Shown here: one piece after another, positions 35,076 through 44,937 of the stretch | Numbering within the stretch: the stretch's first letter is position 1 | Layout of the letters: every line of letters begins with the position of its first letter | Source of the DNA: Psilocybe azurescens | Lineage: Eukaryota; Basidiomycota; Agaricomycetes; Agaricales; Agrocybaceae | Assembly: GCA_023853785.1 (NCBI GenBank) | Contig: JAJIRX010000742.1 | Span: 62,001-126,000, forward strand | Reading direction: 5' to 3' | DNA length: 64,000 nucleotides | Notes under the pieces: model-generated | What the model saw: only the letters and a program-made list of their open reading frames with translations | Databases searched by the model: none | What the model was told of the DNA's origin: nothing | Translations under genes and position numbers: made by a program

Positions 35076-37037
35076 ATGGGCGCGGCAAACTGGCTTGCTC
35101 TTCTCCTCACACATCCCCTGGAGTTCAGAACTCTTATTCAATTCTACCTGTATCATGAACAAAAGCGCGACATTGCCGCTATAAAGGAGCACCCTACGTC
35201 AGGATGGGATAGGGACTCCATGAGAAGGTGCTGGGAGTTTCTCGACATGACGAGCAGAAGTTTCTCTGCAGTTATCAAAGAACTTGAGGGAGATTTGGCA
35301 AGAACGGTGAGTGACGCGTTCCATTGACTTTTCGTGTGTCCGCGAAGCCAAGTTACGGGGTGCCCAAAGTCTTTCTTGCGACCAAAGATGTCCGAAGTAG
35401 GATGTGTGGCAATTTCTGAGGGCCCCACAGTGCTCTTCAGTTAATTGGATGGCCAAATTCGGACAGCGTCGTATGTGATCATGGCGTACACGCAAGCTTC
35501 ACCTTTATGGCATCCCGCGAGGCTTTCTGTCAGGGACCTTCAACATTTTCCTTTTTCAAACATTTCATTTTGTTAATCCTGGCAGTTGCTGATTCTACTT
35601 TTAAAACAGATAGCGTTATTCTATCTTGTTCTTCGCGGTCTGGACACTATTGAAGACGACATGACGATCCCCGACGAAGTTAAACAACCACTCCTGAGGT
35701 CATTCCATGTGCATACCGTAACGCCTGGATGGAAATTCGACGGCTCTGGCCCCAACGAAAAAGACAGACAACTCCTCGTCGAGTACGACACCGTTGTCGA
35801 GGAAGTCAATCGACTCAACCCCGAGTATGTATTATCTCTGCAATATACCACCGATCGATCATTAATCTCTTTCCAGATATAAAAGTATCATCATCGATAT
35901 TGCTTTGAAGATGGAAACAGGAATGGCCGACTATGCGCATAAAGCAGCTACCACAGGTACAATTTACCTCGAAACTATCGCCGAATACGACCTGTACTGC
36001 CATTACGTCGCTGGTCTTGTCGGTGAAGGCCTTTCGCGGATATTCTCCGCCTCGCAGAAAGAGTCGCCCATTTTGGGAGACCAATTGGAGATTAGCAACT
36101 CAATGGGCTTGCTCCTCCAGAAAACGAACATTATTCGAGATTACCGGGAAGATGTGGACGACCACCGATATTTTTGGCCACGTGAGATCTGGGGGCGGAA
36201 GGAGTATGGATTTACGGAGATGCACCAGATGTCCGCTACAGACCCCGACACGGTCCAGCGGGCGACGTATGCGCAGAGCGGGATGGTGCTAGATGCGCTG
36301 CGGCACACGACGGACGCGCTGGATTACCTTCGGATGCTGAAAAACCAGAGCGTGTTCAACTTTTGTGCTATTCCGGCGACGATGGCGATTGCCACCCTTG
36401 AGCTGTGTTTCATGAACAAGGAGATGTTCCAGCGGAATATCAAGATCAGAAAAGCTGAAGCTGCCAAGGCACGTCCTTCTTTCTTCTTTGAGGTTGATAT
36501 TCATAACTGACGTCATAAACAGCTCATTATGCGCTCAACGAATCCCAGAGAAGTCGGCCTTGTATTCCGCGAATTTGCCCGCAAAATTCACGCCAAAGCT
36601 GTCCCGTCTGATCCTAATTTCATTCTGATCTCTATCGCTTGCGGCAAGGTATGCTATCATATTCCGTATTAGCAAAATTTCATGACTTACTGACGTCCAT
36701 TTCCCCTTTCAGATAGAGACATGGTGTGAACACCACTACCCTTCGTTTGTCCACTTCAACAACGAGACCGGCAAGCAGAGCCTCGAGCCCTCAGACGCGC
36801 GCACCGGGATCGTCATGCGGGGAGCAGGCGCTGGACGCACAGCTGGCGAAGAAGAAGCGGGTGGAGGACCTGCGCAACGGTATCACCGCCACCAGCGGCT
36901 CACAGGTCGAGAAGCTGGAGAACAGGAATCTATCGACGGGCGAGCTCATGATGTTTGTTGGTGCTGTGTTTGCGCTGATGTTCGCAATGGGTGCTGGTGT
37001 CATCTATACGGTGGTGAAGGTTGTTGGAGACCAGTGA
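35076..37037 (+). CDS. Squalene synthase
   Basis: Joins two farnesyl diphosphates to squalene, the first committed step of ergosterol synthesis, on the ER membrane. MGAANWLALLLTHPLEFRTL starts the protein. ALFYLVLRGLDTIEDDMTIP carries the first Asp-rich motif and NIIRDYREDVDD the second; the C-terminal anchor is MMFVGAVFALMFAMGAGVIY. Five exons: 35076-35306, 35610-about 35824, about 35879-36468, 36523-36648, and 36714-37037. The first intron is unusually long (303 nt), and the third appears to be GC-AG (AAG|GCACGT). At the G4 run 36819-36822 one extra G breaks the frame; without it MREQALDAQLAKKKRVEDL continues to the anchor. The total is about 490 aa, normal. Since the gene is normally essential, a sequencing error is likely. 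Confidence 0.95.
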
Positions 37038-37757
37038 TTTCGCTGGCCGGTCATGGGAGTGCCTTTCGCCAGCCAATGTTCAACCTTTCGTCGATTTGAT
37101 GCCCTCGAATTTTTTTCCCCTCTGCATGACCTCATTCATCTCTCTCTTCTCTCGGCGCAATATTCTGTACCAATGACCCGGGTAATATGCTCTCTTGCGT
37201 CTTCGCACATCCTGTATTCCTTTAGTTAGTTAGTTTTTCGCTTTCTCTCTTCCTCATCTCCGCACCCTGGTGATAAGTAGCTAAAAGTCATTATGTATAA
37301 ATAATCTTATTTCTAGAATACCCATATTCTGATTACATCGACATGGGTTCTTGTTCGTCGTTGTGCCAGACTCCATTGTTAAGCTGAGAGAGCTGAAGCC
37401 TGAGGGACAACGATGGAAGTGACTAGAGCCGCGCTCGACTGTGAAGACGGTGCCTTTTGAACATGGTGATAATGTTTTTCTAACAAGTTAATAACATGTG
37501 TTAATAATTGTCTGAGGGCCAGGATGTTACTAACATGTGTTACAAATTTTCTGCGAATAAAATTAGTCACGGAGCCCTGGCGCCTATTGCATTCCCCCTC
37601 GCTCTCGACCAAGTCTACCACCTGTACGCAAGAAGCCCTTTCGTCAACGTTGTCTTCGTACTCGCCATTGACATCTGCTCAAATTAGTAACCCTCCCTTG
37701 CTCCCCTTGTTTTAACTGTGACTGACATAATCCCCTGTCTTGTCAACAGCTACCACC
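37038..37757. other. Intergenic, ERG9 3' region and promoter of next gene
   Basis: No gene seen. The sequence before the next ATG ends in CTTGTCAACAG, so an intron in the 5' leader of the kinase-like gene is possible. Confidence 0.4.
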
Positions 37758-38882
37758 ATGTCCTCCAAAGTCTTGAAGGTCTTCATTGACAACGAAGGCA
37801 AGCCAGCGAACATTCCGGACTACAAGACGATCATCACGCAGTCTAACGCCTTGCGTCCCGAGCAGGTTACCGCCATCAACGTCACCGGTGTGCGACTCGC
37901 TCTCGACATGAAGTCTCATCTCGACGTTAGCGACATCTGGGTCAAGTTCGGGCCCGGCATAACCGTGGGCGAGGCCAATACGCAGCATTATGTCGCGCAA
38001 TACCTTCAAGCCAATAACATCACTGCCGTGCGCGCCCCTCGCGTTTACCTCGCCTTCACATGGGGCATGTTCTGTTTTATCGTCTCCGAGTTCATCGACG
38101 GGCCGATGTGCGCCTCCTCCGATTTTGCCCTCGTCGCCCCCGCCGTGCAGGCCCTGATCAGCATCCCGAGCCCCAGTTTGACGCCTGGACCCGTCGGCGG
38201 CGGCCTGATCGAGCACCCGTTTTTCAACGACCGGGTGTCCTCCATCCAGTACGAATCCGTCGAGGAGCTGCAGGATCATGCGAACGGGGTCAGTGTTCTC
38301 TCTTGTCTCGTCCTATCCCTCTTGCACCTTGGCTACCCTCCCAATGATACCTCGTAATACAGATTCTCCGCGTAACGGGGAGGCCGGGGCGTGTTAACTT
38401 CACTGACGAGGTCGCTAGTCACGGCCTGCGCCTCTGCGTATCTGACCTGAGACGTGTCAACTTCATGAGGGATGGGGAGAATGGGATCGTGGCCGTGGAT
38501 TTTGGCGGCTACTCCTTCCTGCCGCCCTCCTTCTTCACCTTTGCCCTGCTACATGGAGGTTCAATTTTTGCGCTCCGCATGGCCCACATGTTTGAGTGTC
38601 CGCCATCACCATATGGACATCTTGACGCAATGGTGGGCGCCTCCTTCGCGCTGGTGCCGTACGGCACGAATGATGTCGGTGAGAAGATATCCTTGCTCTC
38701 TTTTTTTTTTCTTTTTTTTTTTCCTTGCCTCTCGCCCCTTTACAAGCACGCCGAGCTCACTGTACTGCACAGGCCTTCCGAAGAGACTCAAGGCCAGGCG
38801 CCAGGCAATAATCGACGCGCACATGCGGTCCAACGCTGCGTACGAGCGGTCCATCGCTGCGCGCAAGCGGGCCACCGCTTAA
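37758..38882 (+). CDS. Kinase-like protein of the aminoglycoside phosphotransferase fold
   Basis: Three exons (37758-38288, 38363-38678, 38773-38882) join in frame for 318 aa. The start is MSSKVLKVFIDNEGKPANIP. VYLAFTWGMFCFIVSEFIDG matches the hinge region of this fold. The catalytic region SDLRRVNFMRDG and the metal-binding VAVDFGGYSF follow. The last exon, LPKRLKARRQAIIDAHMRSN, is basic and helical. Such proteins are numerous in mushrooms; some phosphorylate small molecules, others bind without catalysis, and the substrate here is unknown. The first block lacks an obvious VAIK-type lysine. The ATG at 37758 is in a good context (ACCACCATG). The last intron contains a long T tract (38701-38721). 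Confidence 0.8.
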
Positions 38883-40523
38883 CAGAACTGCATTCTCCCT
38901 TCTCATCCTCTATGCGCGCACTGTTGCGACTTGTAGATTCTCCCGAGGGACGGCGGGGTGGAGATGCCCGGTTTGCGCTGAGGCCCACCGGTCGCCCTAA
39001 CAAATATATTCAATGGGTCATAATGTACAAATGTATTGCCCTTTTTCGAGGTACAGCCTCCCGCGATTCCCTTCCGACCCATAGTTGCTTGGCGTGGGTG
39101 TTTGGAACGAGCTTGTGCGATGTCGAAAGCTATTTTCAACCCTTCTCCTTCTGTTTCGCACGACTTCTCAATCCATCACGGTTGAATTTACGTAGAGGGA
39201 GGACGATGTCGCTGTTGTACCATTCAGCGTCATCGCCCTGGAGTATGCGGTCCATTGTATTCATGCAGGAGTAAAAATCAAAGGGGCGCTTCAGGGGCCA
39301 CTTGACTGGTACGTCAGTGATCATATGCCGGTCTAAGTCTGAACAAGAATGATCCTGTTTTGACGTCCCTTGTAGGCTTTCTCTCCGCGTCGTTTGTAGG
39401 CTGTATAGCAAGGTGAGTGTCTCCCCACACGTTGCGGTCGGCAGTCGAGTCAGGGGTAATTACATTCTCTCTGGGGTGGTTGTTAGCGCCAGGGCCCGAC
39501 TGTCATTCCTCACCGCTGTCGGTGGCTTGCGGGAACACCGTGTAGTTGTCTATGATGGTGTCCATCTTGTGCTCTTCAACGACTGCTGGAGCAATGTTGT
39601 CCTCAGTAATACGCAAGGAGACTCTCAACAGTGTTGCCATTTTCGGGCAAGTTGTGCAGGATGACTGTTCGGTAGGTGAAGGCTACTTCAAGGGGCCAAG
39701 TCATGACTGTCGATTGTGATTTGGTTGTGGGTTGTGGGTGCTAGGGTTTTTCAGTTTGGTAGAGCGAGTCTTCCGTGGTGCGAGAAAGAAAGAGATTAGG
39801 ACGACTCCATGTCTTCATTCTCCCTCTTATCTACGTCCCTCAGGAGAATCGACTATTTTCGCCGCCTCTTACCTGATGTATCTACGGGTTTTAACAGTCA
39901 TGTCAACTCCTTTCCGTATGTCGAAGTTCAATTCAAGAGAGACCAGAGGTATCCCACCTAGACAGTACAGGCAAAGCCTTCGCCGCACTGAATTGCACAG
40001 GTAAGATATTGTGCACGACACGGCAAAAGAGTACCTACTTCTCGCTGCAGGTAATGGGCCCCAAGGTGAGATGGTATGCCTGGTTGAGCCTTAAACTCTG
40101 GCTACTAAATACGAGAGAATGAAACACAACATTTAAAGTGGAATTCTTATTTTCCACGTTCACTTACAACGGGCTATTGGGCAGGCCCACCTTCCGAACG
40201 GCATCTCGTATCCCTTCAAACCACATCTCGTCTCTGTCAAGAATTGAACCTTGCTTATGACAAGGGAGCGGGTGCTACAAAAGGCTGCTAACATGCCAAA
40301 AAGTGCTTGATGACAACAAACTCTAGGAGGTGTCCATCAGTTTTGGCTTGTGTTCATACTCACTCTAGTTTTTCTAGTTCGGTCATGACAAGGCAAGATT
40401 TTGCAAATACAAGTACAAGTGTGACAACGAGGAGACATCTGTATATACAAAGTCAAGCCAATACAATATGAGCGATAGACAATGTATGGAACATTACATG
40501 AGCAATTCAAGTCCAGCAAGGCA
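38883..40523. other. About 1.6 kb with no supported gene
   Basis: Downstream of the kinase-like gene only short, motif-free frames are open on either strand. No repeat or RNA gene was recognised. Confidence 0.35.
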
Positions 40524-41045
40524 TTATTCTGAAATGGGTTTTGTAGCTATGCTCCTGGCGTATTGGCCCTCGTTCGAGCCGATGCCGGCAGAACACTTGA
40601 TACCCATGCCGAACTGGATCTGCCCGAGGTTCTTCCGACCGTCTTGACTAAAGTTGAGGTGCGCACGGAAGGCCCAATGATTCTTGACGACGCCACAATC
40701 GGTAGCCTCCTCGTCCCCGAGACCGGCGCCAACCTTGACGCCCGCATTGACGACATCGCCAAAGAGCACGTCATTCTCGACAGCCTTGTCCTTGATATAG
40801 TCGGGGACGGTGTCAGGCGTGTGGTCGGCGTCGACCTGTGCGCAGTGGCAAGAGGAAGTGTGACGACGGTGGAGAATGTCGGTAGGGAAATGGCGGAGAG
40901 AAAGGAGAAAACAAACAGCACGTGAGCATGGAGCTATAAGAAGACACAAATAAAAATAAAATAAAAAACAGCACGTACCACAGACGTAGAGAGGGGGACG
41001 GAGACGGATATGGTCTAGGTGTGCAACAAGCGAGACGATGAGCAT
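40524..41045 (-). CDS. Possible small protein, family unknown
   Basis: The best-looking stretch is the 3' part: QVDADHTPDTVPDYIKDKAV, then DVVNAGVKVGAGLGDEEATD, HWAFRAHLNFSQDGRKNL, and CSAGIGSNEGQYARS, ending at 40524. An intron with acceptor CGCACAG near 40831 or CTTATAG near 40937 probably precedes it; the first exon is not settled. Other frames over the same bases are also open, because the sequence is G/C-rich. I do not recognise the family. The coding call rests on composition and the clean frame only. Confidence 0.4.
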   Translation of the reverse strand: MLIVSLVAHLDHIRLRPPLYVCGTCCFLFYFYLCLLIAPCSRAVCFLLSLRHFPTDILHRRHTSSCHCAQVDADHTPDTVPDYIKDKAVENDVLFGDVVNAGVKVGAGLGDEEATDCGVVKNHWAFRAHLNFSQDGRKNLGQIQFGMGIKCSAGIGSNEGQYARSIATKPISE

Positions 41046-41217
41046 GGAGTAGAAGCAAAAGAAGAAATCGACAACGACATACTGTGATTGACTGGAGGTG
41101 AGTTAACGATGGATCCAATTTGTTCCTTTCCGCATATTATATATGTGTCTTCATTTTTCAAATGGGCGGCTAACAGTAAGGCCTGGCAGCACACGACGGC
41201 AAACGTCAGCCGCCATC

Positions 41218-41291
41218 GGTTCGATGGCGTAGTTGGTTATCGCATCTGTCTAACACACAGAAGGTCCTCAGTTCGAGCCTGGGTCGAATCA
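41218..41291 (+). tRNA. tRNA-Val(AAC)
   Basis: The 74-base cloverleaf starts GGTTCGATGGCGTAG and ends TCGAATCA. The acceptor arm pairs GGTTCGA with TCGAATC (one G-T). The anticodon arm TCTGT-CTAACAC-ACAGA gives anticodon AAC. The T-arm is CTCAG-TTCGAGC-CTGGG. There is no intron and discriminator A. A T5 run follows at once. Confidence 0.95.
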
Positions 41292-41292
41292 C

Positions 41293-41297
41293 TTTTT
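41293..41297 (+). terminator. Pol III terminator of tRNA-Val
   Basis: A TTTTT run begins two bases after the mature tRNA end, as expected for RNA polymerase III. Confidence 0.8.
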
Positions 41298-41435
41298 GAT
41301 GTTCTCTTCCCGGAGTGTTGTGACCACTGAATAAAATACTGTTCTTACGAGTCCAGTTGAGCTACGTTCTTTAATTTTTTCCATTGTATAAGAAACGTTT
41401 GCAAATTCCGCAAGATACAGCATCATTTGTAGGCA

Positions 41436-42371
41436 GTCGTCGAGTCGATCAGCGATACTGTCCGGATCTCGCGTGCGGACTGCAAGCGCTCCCAATCGCC
41501 CCGTTGCGTTCTTCTTGTTCTTGGGTCCTACTGGTGTAGGAAAGGTGCGTTTGCTTTCTTCTGAGCGTCGGTTCGTCTAGCTTTATAAATAAAGGCCTCT
41601 TTTCTGACTGACTGAACCATTATTTGTCTAGACAGAGCTGTGTAAAGCTCTTGCGGTGTTCTTGTACAACGACGAGCAAAGAAGGCTGATCGCGATCAAC
41701 ATGTCTGAGGCGAGTTCTCTTCTCTAGGCCGTTATTTTGGGAGGCTTACGGGTCCCATGTACCCTCATTTAGTATCATGACCGCCATGCTATTTCACGTC
41801 TGATCGGTGCAGCCCCCGGATATGTTGGCCTCGAAGGAGGGCAGTTGACTGAGCCGTTCGTAGGAAGTCGTATGGTATGGTTTATCATCACTACAACACT
41901 TTAACTGTCACATTACTCGACGAGCTGGAGAAGGCGCACAAGATTGGTTGATTTATGATAGATATACGCGATTTTTGTGATTGCTATGTGGCTAACACCA
42001 ACACCTTTTCTGACAGGACGTCTCGATGATCTTGCTGCAAATTTTGGAAGAAAGGACTATTACAGATAGTCAAGGTCGCAAAGTGGATTTCAAGGTACCG
42101 TTTTCCTCCCTTTTCACCACATCATCGCCCACTCACCGCATGCGACCCCGAAACAGGCATTGTCAACGCCATAGCCAAGTCCGAAGTCCTCGAGCGCATG
42201 CAGGAGCACTTCTCCCAGAGCTGCTCAACCGCTTAGACTCCATGCTCGTGTTCAAAAACTCTCTAGGACCTCGATCCTCAACGATGTCGCGGAGCGCTGA
42301 AGCACAGGCGCATCAACCTCGATGTCGACGTCGCACGCGACTGGCTGGCCAAGCACGGGTACTCCTGCAGA
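41436..42371 (+). pseudogene. Hsp78/ClpB-type chaperone pseudogene, array copy A (second AAA domain only)
   Basis: Mitochondrial ClpB-type disaggregase remains. Recognisable in shifting frames: VVESISDTVRIS, Walker [44 protein letters not shown], Walker [42 protein letters not shown], then [18 protein letters not shown]. Intron-like pieces remain between them. Frame breaks and missing segments rule out function. The N-terminal presequence, first AAA domain and middle coil are absent; homology begins abruptly about 145 bases after tRNA-Val. The fragment ends inside what became the fusion to the WrbA fragment. Confidence 0.9.
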
Positions 42372-42835
42372 GATTTTGACTAAGATGTCCACCCTACCAT
42401 ATTCTGACTTCCCAATCTCAACGCCGCAAACGTTGGCCGAGTACGATGCATTTCTTTTTGGGATTCCTACTCGGTATGGTAATATGCCCGCTCAGTTGAA
42501 GGTATTGACAACCCAAATCGCTGAGTATATACGCATATTGTCACCTTTTCGATGCGTCTAGGTATTCTGAGATGCTACTGGAAAATTATGGGCGCAAGGG
42601 AGCCTCACAGGAAAGTATGGAGGCTTGTTCGTAGGAACATCTAGCCCTGGAGGGGGACAGGAAACTACTGTGACCACTTTCTTGTCGACTCTGGTACACC
42701 ACGGCATGATCTTTGTTCCACTGGGATATGGAAGTGGATTTAGGAACTTGGTCTCCCTAGACGAGTTCACGGAGGTATGTCCCATAGTCTGAACAGAAAG
42801 AATAGCGCAGCCAAGTCGAAAAACAACATCAAGTC
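42372..42835 (+). pseudogene. WrbA-type NAD(P)H:quinone oxidoreductase fragment, array copy A
   Basis: The flavodoxin-like family reduces quinones with FMN. The preserved part starts at an apparent exon edge (CTCCTGCAG, then EILTKM), followed by [20 protein letters not shown] and NMPAQLK. An intron follows, then [20 protein letters not shown] and a further stretch [20 protein letters not shown] ending near VSLDEFTE. The N-terminal third with the FMN phosphate loop is missing. It is joined directly to Hsp78 sequence. The same junction exists in copy B. Confidence 0.85.
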
Positions 42836-43174
42836 ATAAATCACGTATTGAAGCGTACCTCTGAAAATGGATTGCATGTACTGGGCCTTGCGATTTCTTC
42901 ACAAATAGCGACAATTAAACTACAGAAAATCTATAATGGTTGAGAAGCTTTAGTATATTTCTTTGATGTACTAACAACGACTGATGCCATACCATTTAAT
43001 GCTCAATTTAGGATGATAGTAGAAACTGGATTTGCGATAGAGGATGCGCAGGCAGAGCATAACAGCTCAACATCCTTCTCCAGAAACTATCGAGTTTTTC
43101 ATTAGAGTCACACCAGACATCCCATGCAATTCTTCAATTAAAATGGTTCAACCAATAAATTGGATAAGAATTAC

Positions 43175-43495
43175 TCACGTTCCTATCCTTTCTGCTCCAG
43201 CCAAAAACATCTCACAAGCTTCGAAGGAGCGAATGCCTCCAGACTCTTTGACTTGCACACTGCCTTTATATCGCACTGTCTCGCACACGAAACGCACATC
43301 CTCTTTAGTCGCTCCACTTCTCGATGCAAATCTGGTGGATGTTTTAACAAATGCCGCCCCTGCCTCTGCAGCAAGAACACAAGCTGCATCTTGAACTCTG
43401 GACTTGGAATCAACCCAGTCTCTATGATGACCTTTACAGGTACAGGAGACGACGCCGATATGATGGTTTTCAGATGGTAATATGTCTTCCGTCAC
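43175..43495 (-). pseudogene. Deoxyribose-phosphate aldolase fragment, array copy A
   Basis: The minus strand keeps GAAFVKTSTRFASRSGATKE, with the Schiff-base lysine in VKTST, and VQVKESGGIRSFEACEMFLA ending GAERIGT. DeoC cleaves deoxyribose-5-phosphate. Everything upstream of the catalytic-lysine exon is missing, replaced by unrelated sequence at about 43490-43540; the protein also stops short after the RIG motif. Copy B at 52270-53154 retains much more. Confidence 0.85.
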
Positions 43496-43849
43496 GCGTG
43501 AGGGTACTAGTACAGCTAGGGGGTAAGACAGGGGAAGGCTAGGCTTACATCAAGACTATCAAGATGACTTTAGGTTCTGTACAGATCGGTAACTAATAAT
43601 AGACACGAGCCAAGCGAAAACGGTTTTGCTCTCAGGTTGTGCTCAGCCATGCTGCCGAAAATAACGCGGGAGTGAATGATCTACGATGCTGATGCTTGAA
43701 AGATATCCAGGCGACGTATCGCACGTATAAATGGTCTATCTGTAACTGTAATATGGTCATTGGCGGAATTTCGTGCATATTATTGCCCGAATGAATAGCC
43801 GATGCTGAAATGGGACCCATCCGATGTTTCTATCCCGCACGGCGCGGAA

Positions 43850-44180
43850 CCCACATTTGTATAAGCGAAATCATCACCCGAACTAAAATAACGGGGCATC
43901 GCATTATTGAAACCACTACATATTTTTTAACCCGATAAACGTTAGTAATGTTGAGTTAATTCACTACACACTGTTGGAGGCGCCCAAAAATCTGCATATA
44001 GAGTGAATCTGTATAGACACAATGGCATAAGCACAATCATAATGAATATTTCTACAATATGTCATTGTACGGAGGTGAAGGGAAAATATGGACGACCGAT
44101 AATAACGAAAATGGAAACAGCGTACCCCTAGGCACTGTCAAAAAATGTTTAATAAGCAAGACCCCAAATACATTATTTGA
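43850..44180 (+). pseudogene. Degenerate copy of the 54166-54552 open frame
   Basis: The bases match 54230-54550 of the next unit (GCGCGGAACCCACAT and on), but here several indels and stops break the frame. The gene or sequence is unrecognised. Confidence 0.6.
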
Positions 44181-44255
44181 TTCGGTTCCCTTTAGAGAAA
44201 GTGATATTGCTATATTTAACATCTGCTTGCACTCGATTGTAAGAGGCCATTTGGC

Positions 44256-44263
44256 TATAAAAG
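44256..44263 (+). promoter_or_regulatory. TATA box of hydrophobin 1
   Basis: TATAAAAG lies 98 bases before the hydrophobin 1 ATG. The same box is found at the same distance before the copy at 54754 and, in different flanking sequence, before 59791. Confidence 0.75.
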
Positions 44264-44353
44264 ATGGGTGTATTTGAGGATATATTCCTCAGTCCAGTGG
44301 TCGTCAAAAACCTCTCTACTACTTTCCCAATTACTCAAAGCAGCTCACTCACA

Positions 44354-44937
44354 ATGTTCGTTCGTGCATCCGCCATCTTTACCCTCGCTTTGCCCATCCT
44401 TGCGGCTGCCAATGCCATTCCTCGCAACGATGGTCCCTCGAACCCATGCAAAACTGGCACTCCGAGTTGTTGCAATTCCTTACAAGACGTTAGTCGTTCT
44501 ACACTATAGCGCTTCTATATGAATGAGACTTATGTGATTTCATTTTAGGCAAACTCGAGCTCCACTGCTAGCCTCCTTGGTCTTTTGGCTCCGGTCATCG
44601 GCGCCGTCACTGGACTTGTCGGCGGTAAGTGTTTATCAATGATATACCATTTGACAGTTGACAAATGTATTCGTCTTTAGTCACCGACGATATTGGGACT
44701 GCCCGCCGGCGTAAGTGTTTATCAATGAGGTACTGTTTGACAGTTAACAAATGTGTTCATCTTTAGTCGGCTGTTCTCCTATCTCTGTCACTGGTGTTGG
44801 CTCCTGCACCGCCCAAACAGTCTGCTGCACCGACGACCCACTCGTATGTCTACCCCGACTATTGTTGTATTATGTAAAATTAATCAAATCATCCGTAGAA
44901 CGGTGGGGTTGCCCTCGGATGCACTCCCATCAACTGA
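44354..44937 (+). CDS. Class I hydrophobin 1, with duplicated intron
   Basis: Secreted amphipathic protein that coats aerial hyphae. The signal peptide is MFVRASAIFTLALPILAAAN. The eight cysteines are in the class I pattern: PCKTGTPSCCN, VGCSPISVTGVGSCTAQTVC, CTDDPL and LGCTPIN. Exons 44354-44488, 44549-44624, 44767-44843 and 44899-44937 give 108 aa. Between exons 2 and 3 are two 56-nt introns of near-identical sequence (44625-44680, 44711-44766). They flank a 30-base segment (44681-44710) that would add TDDIGTARR-like residues in frame if included. The reading frame is intact either way. Exon phases match hydrophobin 3. Only the upstream region differs from that gene. Confidence 0.9.

Noticed and set aside
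35307..35609. Extra ERG9 exon in the 303-nt first intron
   Set aside because: Joining ART directly to IALFYLVLRG matches the family without a gap, so no exon is needed.
37743..38279. Minus-strand 178-codon frame
   Set aside because: It is an antisense shadow of the kinase-like gene, with Gly/Asp/His-rich composition typical of reverse reading.
40563..40925. Plus-strand 120-codon frame opposite the possible small gene
   Set aside because: G/C-rich sequence opens several frames at once; the minus-strand frame ending at 40524 has the more protein-like composition.
43044..43394. Plus-strand frames over the DeoC fragments (also 52138-52557)
   Set aside because: They run antisense to recognisable DeoC sequence and carry no motif of their own.
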